From the NCBI GenBank assembly GCA_026874595.1, contig CM049311.1, positions 34,949,176-35,013,175 on the forward strand: a DNA stretch of 64,000 bases. Reading direction: 5' to 3'. Numbering within the stretch: the first letter of the stretch is position 1; the number at the start of each line of letters is the position of its first letter. Source of the stretch: Sipunculus nudus (lineage: Eukaryota; Annelida; Sipuncula; Golfingiida; Sipunculidae). Below the pieces are notes generated by a model. That model searched no databases and was not told where the DNA came from. It saw only the letters and a program-made list of their open reading frames with translations. The position numbers and the translations under genes were made by a program. Below are positions 61,463 through 64,000 of this stretch, in pieces.

Positions 61463-63634
61463 TGATTGATAATCTTTATTTCCTCCGAGAGATCGAAGAG
61501 TACAATCAAATGCAATACATATGTAAACATGACAAGAAAACTAATAATAAATAATAATTAAATCAGTGAAGGTTCTGCAACGTGAAAAATACAAGATTAC
61601 AAAAGGATGTAATAATGTTACAATTAATGTGTTATAATTGCAAGGAGAGGAAAATTAATTATTTTTTTTTTATATATATATAAAATGAGAAAGATCAGGC
61701 AACATCTCACTTGAAAATTACAAGGCTTCTATTACTGGTCTTACTTCTTTAAAGAACAAAGCTGCCCGATAAATATACAGAACAGAAAGTTCATATGTCC
61801 AGTCTGGACAATCTGTTAAATCTTTACCAAGCAAAGTAGCAACAAAGTCGAAATCACCAAGAATACTTAGTGCAGCGCTAACTGTGAAGGGAAGTTTATC
61901 TAATATAAAGTTCCAGATAGAGGCTCTGCTTTCACTAGAATTTGAACATGATAAAGATGCATGAAGTAACGGAGAATTATACATCTTGCCGCAAAAATGG
62001 CAAAGTTGAGACGCAGGATACGTGTCTGATGCAGATAATAACTGCGCCGAGTAACAGAATATACTAAATGATCCAGGAATGTCCCTGGCGGCGTACCATA
62101 TTTTACAAGGAATAAACGGCTCACTTTGTACAGCTCTTAGCATTCTGAACTCAAGTTTACCTCTTGTTCTTATATCAAAGTGGAGGACACCTTGCTTTAT
62201 AATCTGATCCTGAACAAGGTCTTTCCACGTATTCCGATTACAAAACGTCATAGTCTCCATATATGAAATTAGAAAGTTATTTAAATTGTATGATCTGAAC
62301 AATCTAACAATGTCACCAACAAATCCACTAGACATATTGCAATTACTAAGGAAATGCCAAAGCTTAAAATTGAGTAAACTTCTAGAGACATTACCATTTG
62401 GCAAATTGCACAGTCTACCAAAGAATAATAATTTAGCCCGGTCAATAAACATCTCAATATTAGGCATACCCAAAAGACTCAAAGCAATATCAGTTCTAAC
62501 AGAACGCTTAAACATCTGGCTAATTTTTATACAGAATCGATGCATTCTTTCCAGACAAATTAAGTCAGACCCTGAAATTGAATTCCATAACTCGGCCCCA
62601 TATAATACCCCTGGCATAACAATAGACTTGTACAGAACAGCTGCTGTGAGCGGATTAAGACCTTTTGGTCGAACTCCTAACCCCGCCAGAGACACAAAAG
62701 AACCCCTCCCTTTTCTGCACGCAATATCTATTTTATCTTTACACTTGAAGTCACTGGTTAGAGTCAATCCAAGATGTTTATAAAGCCTAGTTTGAGAGAT
62801 AACAGAATTCCCAAGTTTCCAGGATCTTAGCACACTCAACTTATTATATTTTTGTATACTTTCGCCGAATGTCATAATTTTAGTTTTGTTCGGATTAAAC
62901 TGAAATTTCCACTTCTGACTATATGAATAGCAAGTGTCAATCATATTTTGCAACCCGGATATTGTTAAAGATAACACTACGATATCATCAGCTTGAGTTG
63001 GCGAACCCACATACATGCCACCAACATTAATACCAAAGCCACCCGCTCTTAGTGCACACAGTAAATCATTTATATACAACATGTATAACCACGGCGAAAG
63101 AACCCCCCCTTGCCTGACTGAGCGCTGCACAGAAAACCATGAACTTCTTATACCATCATATAGGGCACAGCTTGTAACGTTAGCGTAAGCCTGTTTAATT
63201 AATCTCCATAATTTGCCTCTAATACCAAGTTTGTATAATTTAAAAAATAAGCCAGTATGCCAAACAACATCAAAAGCAGAACTAGAATCTAAGAAGCAAG
63301 CATATACTTTAGAACCCCTATCAGTATGATATGAAATACCTTCTTGCAAAACGAATGAGGCATTCAGTGCCGACATGTTCTTTTGATATGCAAATTGTAA
63401 AGGATCAGGAAATATCAGCGGAACATGTGCAATATAGGCAAACAGTCTATTTAAAATAATCTTCTCCCATAATTTATACATTACTGTTAATAAGGTTATA
63501 CCTCTATAGCAATCAGGGGAACGTCTGTCATTTAGACGATTCTTCAATATAGGAACTATAACCCCCTTTTTCATATTATCGGGTATATATTCGATTTTGT
63601 GAATTAGATTATAAAATGTAAACAGGTGATCTAT
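61463..63634 (-). mobile_element. 5'-truncated non-LTR retrotransposon
   Basis: The - strand element has a reverse-transcriptase frame, a stop at 61718-61720 and a 255-base 3' UTR. Its end near 61463-61485 reads ggaaataaagattatcaatc, so a polyadenylation-like hexamer precedes a short ATCA repeat. The upstream edge is abrupt at the start of the direct repeat (63634-63640), where the endonuclease and the first part of the polymerase domain are lost. CR1, L2 and I-like clades are possible; I cannot decide from sequence alone. Confidence 0.85.
61718..63634 (-). CDS. Reverse transcriptase (partial ORF2) of a non-LTR retrotransposon
   Basis: The uninterrupted frame continues to 63694, but its first ~20 residues come from the adjacent direct repeat, so the true element sequence begins near residue 20 and the ATG at 63694 is not authentic. 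Numbering from that ATG, visible polymerase motifs are the SPDCYRGITLL block (59-69), motif A CFLDSSSAFD with Asp136, motif B RQGGVLSPWLY (194-204), motif C QADD with Asp236 and Asp237, motif D WKFQFNPNKTK (262-272) and a KHLGLTL block (306-312). The C-terminus carries Cys565, Cys568, His578 and Cys583, a CCHC-like nucleic-acid-binding cluster. Motif C has Gln where Tyr or Phe is usual. The element would use target-primed reverse transcription, but without the endonuclease it cannot act alone. No stop or frameshift in 1.9 kb suggests a young copy. Confidence 0.9.
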   Translation of the reverse strand: MDHLFTFYNLIHKIEYIPDNMKKGVIVPILKNRLNDRRSPDCYRGITLLTVMYKLWEKIILNRLFAYIAHVPLIFPDPLQFAYQKNMSALNASFVLQEGISYHTDRGSKVYACFLDSSSAFDVVWHTGLFFKLYKLGIRGKLWRLIKQAYANVTSCALYDGIRSSWFSVQRSVRQGGVLSPWLYMLYINDLLCALRAGGFGINVGGMYVGSPTQADDIVVLSLTISGLQNMIDTCYSYSQKWKFQFNPNKTKIMTFGESIQKYNKLSVLRSWKLGNSVISQTRLYKHLGLTLTSDFKCKDKIDIACRKGRGSFVSLAGLGVRPKGLNPLTAAVLYKSIVMPGVLYGAELWNSISGSDLICLERMHRFCIKISQMFKRSVRTDIALSLLGMPNIEMFIDRAKLLFFGRLCNLPNGNVSRSLLNFKLWHFLSNCNMSSGFVGDIVRLFRSYNLNNFLISYMETMTFCNRNTWKDLVQDQIIKQGVLHFDIRTRGKLEFRMLRAVQSEPFIPCKIWYAARDIPGSFSIFCYSAQLLSASDTYPASQLCHFCGKMYNSPLLHASLSCSNSSESRASIWNFILDKLPFTVSAALSILGDFDFVATLLGKDLTDCPDWTYELSVLYIYRAALFFKEVRPVIEAL

Positions 63635-64000
63635 TACCTTCCACCCTTGTGCCCCCACCCCTACCCTTCGCGCCAAAATGGGGAAATAGAACAATAAATA
63701 GCTAATACCCGAGAAACAGCCGCATTAAATTCTTGCATCATGATACATATTAAACTCAATCCGATTGCGTCACAGCAGTCTATATATTTAAACTGGTTCT
63801 GCATTTTCCGGGTGAGGGGGAAATCCCATCCCTTATCCTTCTCCCAGTGCCCCCCCCCCTCTTCCCTCCTCAATTCTCAGATTCCAGGGCTCCGGGTACA
63901 TATACATATATATAGCTCCATGTCACTCATGCAGAACTAAATGTAGACAGTAAGTTTATTTATAGCGCCGCTTCCAAGTCCAATTGATATGAGAAACGTT
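63634..64000. repeat. Direct repeat, right copy, running out of the window
   Basis: Partner of 58334-58704 at an offset of 5300 bases (5296 after the C-run difference). It joins the retrotransposon within ttacctt. The 66-codon and 70-codon frames here are not genes. Confidence 0.95.

Overview
This window is animal nuclear DNA. It is AT-rich, with split genes, GT-AG introns and a very high load of transposable elements and simple repeats. The mix of elements (tRNA-derived SINEs with ATTT tails, non-LTR retrotransposon tails, a Ty3/gypsy relic of the SCAN-type gag group, tandem-repeat-bearing elements, long TA arrays, C and G runs) is what I would expect of a bivalve mollusc or a related marine invertebrate. 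That assignment is inference from element style, not from a marker gene.

One host gene is supported. It is an SLC16/monocarboxylate-transporter-like membrane protein on the + strand, built from five coding exons: 11929-12346, 45769-46102, 46594-46870, 47859-48231 and 50058-50680. The intron phases fit at all four junctions and give a 674-residue protein with 12 predicted membrane segments. It has the family PDGGWGW motif before helix 1 and the YF-(R)RRR motif before helix 5, a basic N-terminal extension, and a long C-terminal tail with a small Cys/His cluster. Intron 1 is 33.4 kb and holds most of the repeats.

Layout: 1-11.9 kb is upstream DNA with no gene, containing SINE and LINE fragments. 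12.3-45.8 kb is intron 1: a SINE (14.9-15.2 kb), an element with 340-bp tandem units (15.25-16.9 kb), several diverged duplications, a hAT-like element (25.85-26.7 kb), a 44-bp minisatellite (35.6-35.9 kb), a CGTA-rich inverted-repeat element (36.3-37.0 kb), a decayed gypsy element with gag, protease-tail and integrase remnants (38.3-42.8 kb), nested repeats (42.8-43.8 kb), a strong hairpin (44.5-44.7 kb), and a second SINE ending about 30 bp before exon 2. Intron 4 contains a solo LTR with a 4-bp target duplication. 50.7-58.3 kb has no gene I can support. 58.3-64 kb contains a 370-bp direct repeat spaced 5.3 kb apart, a cluster of TA microsatellites, and a 5'-truncated non-LTR retrotransposon with a long intact reverse-transcriptase reading frame on the - strand.

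I did not find a defence or secretion system, a CRISPR array, or an intact structural RNA gene. The most unusual items are the tandem-unit element with subterminal inverted repeats (three traces in the window), the CGTA-rich element with G25 and C15 runs, the gag-protease-integrase order of the gypsy relic, and the direct repeat that cuts the retrotransposon, which may be either a tandem duplication or an assembly artefact.
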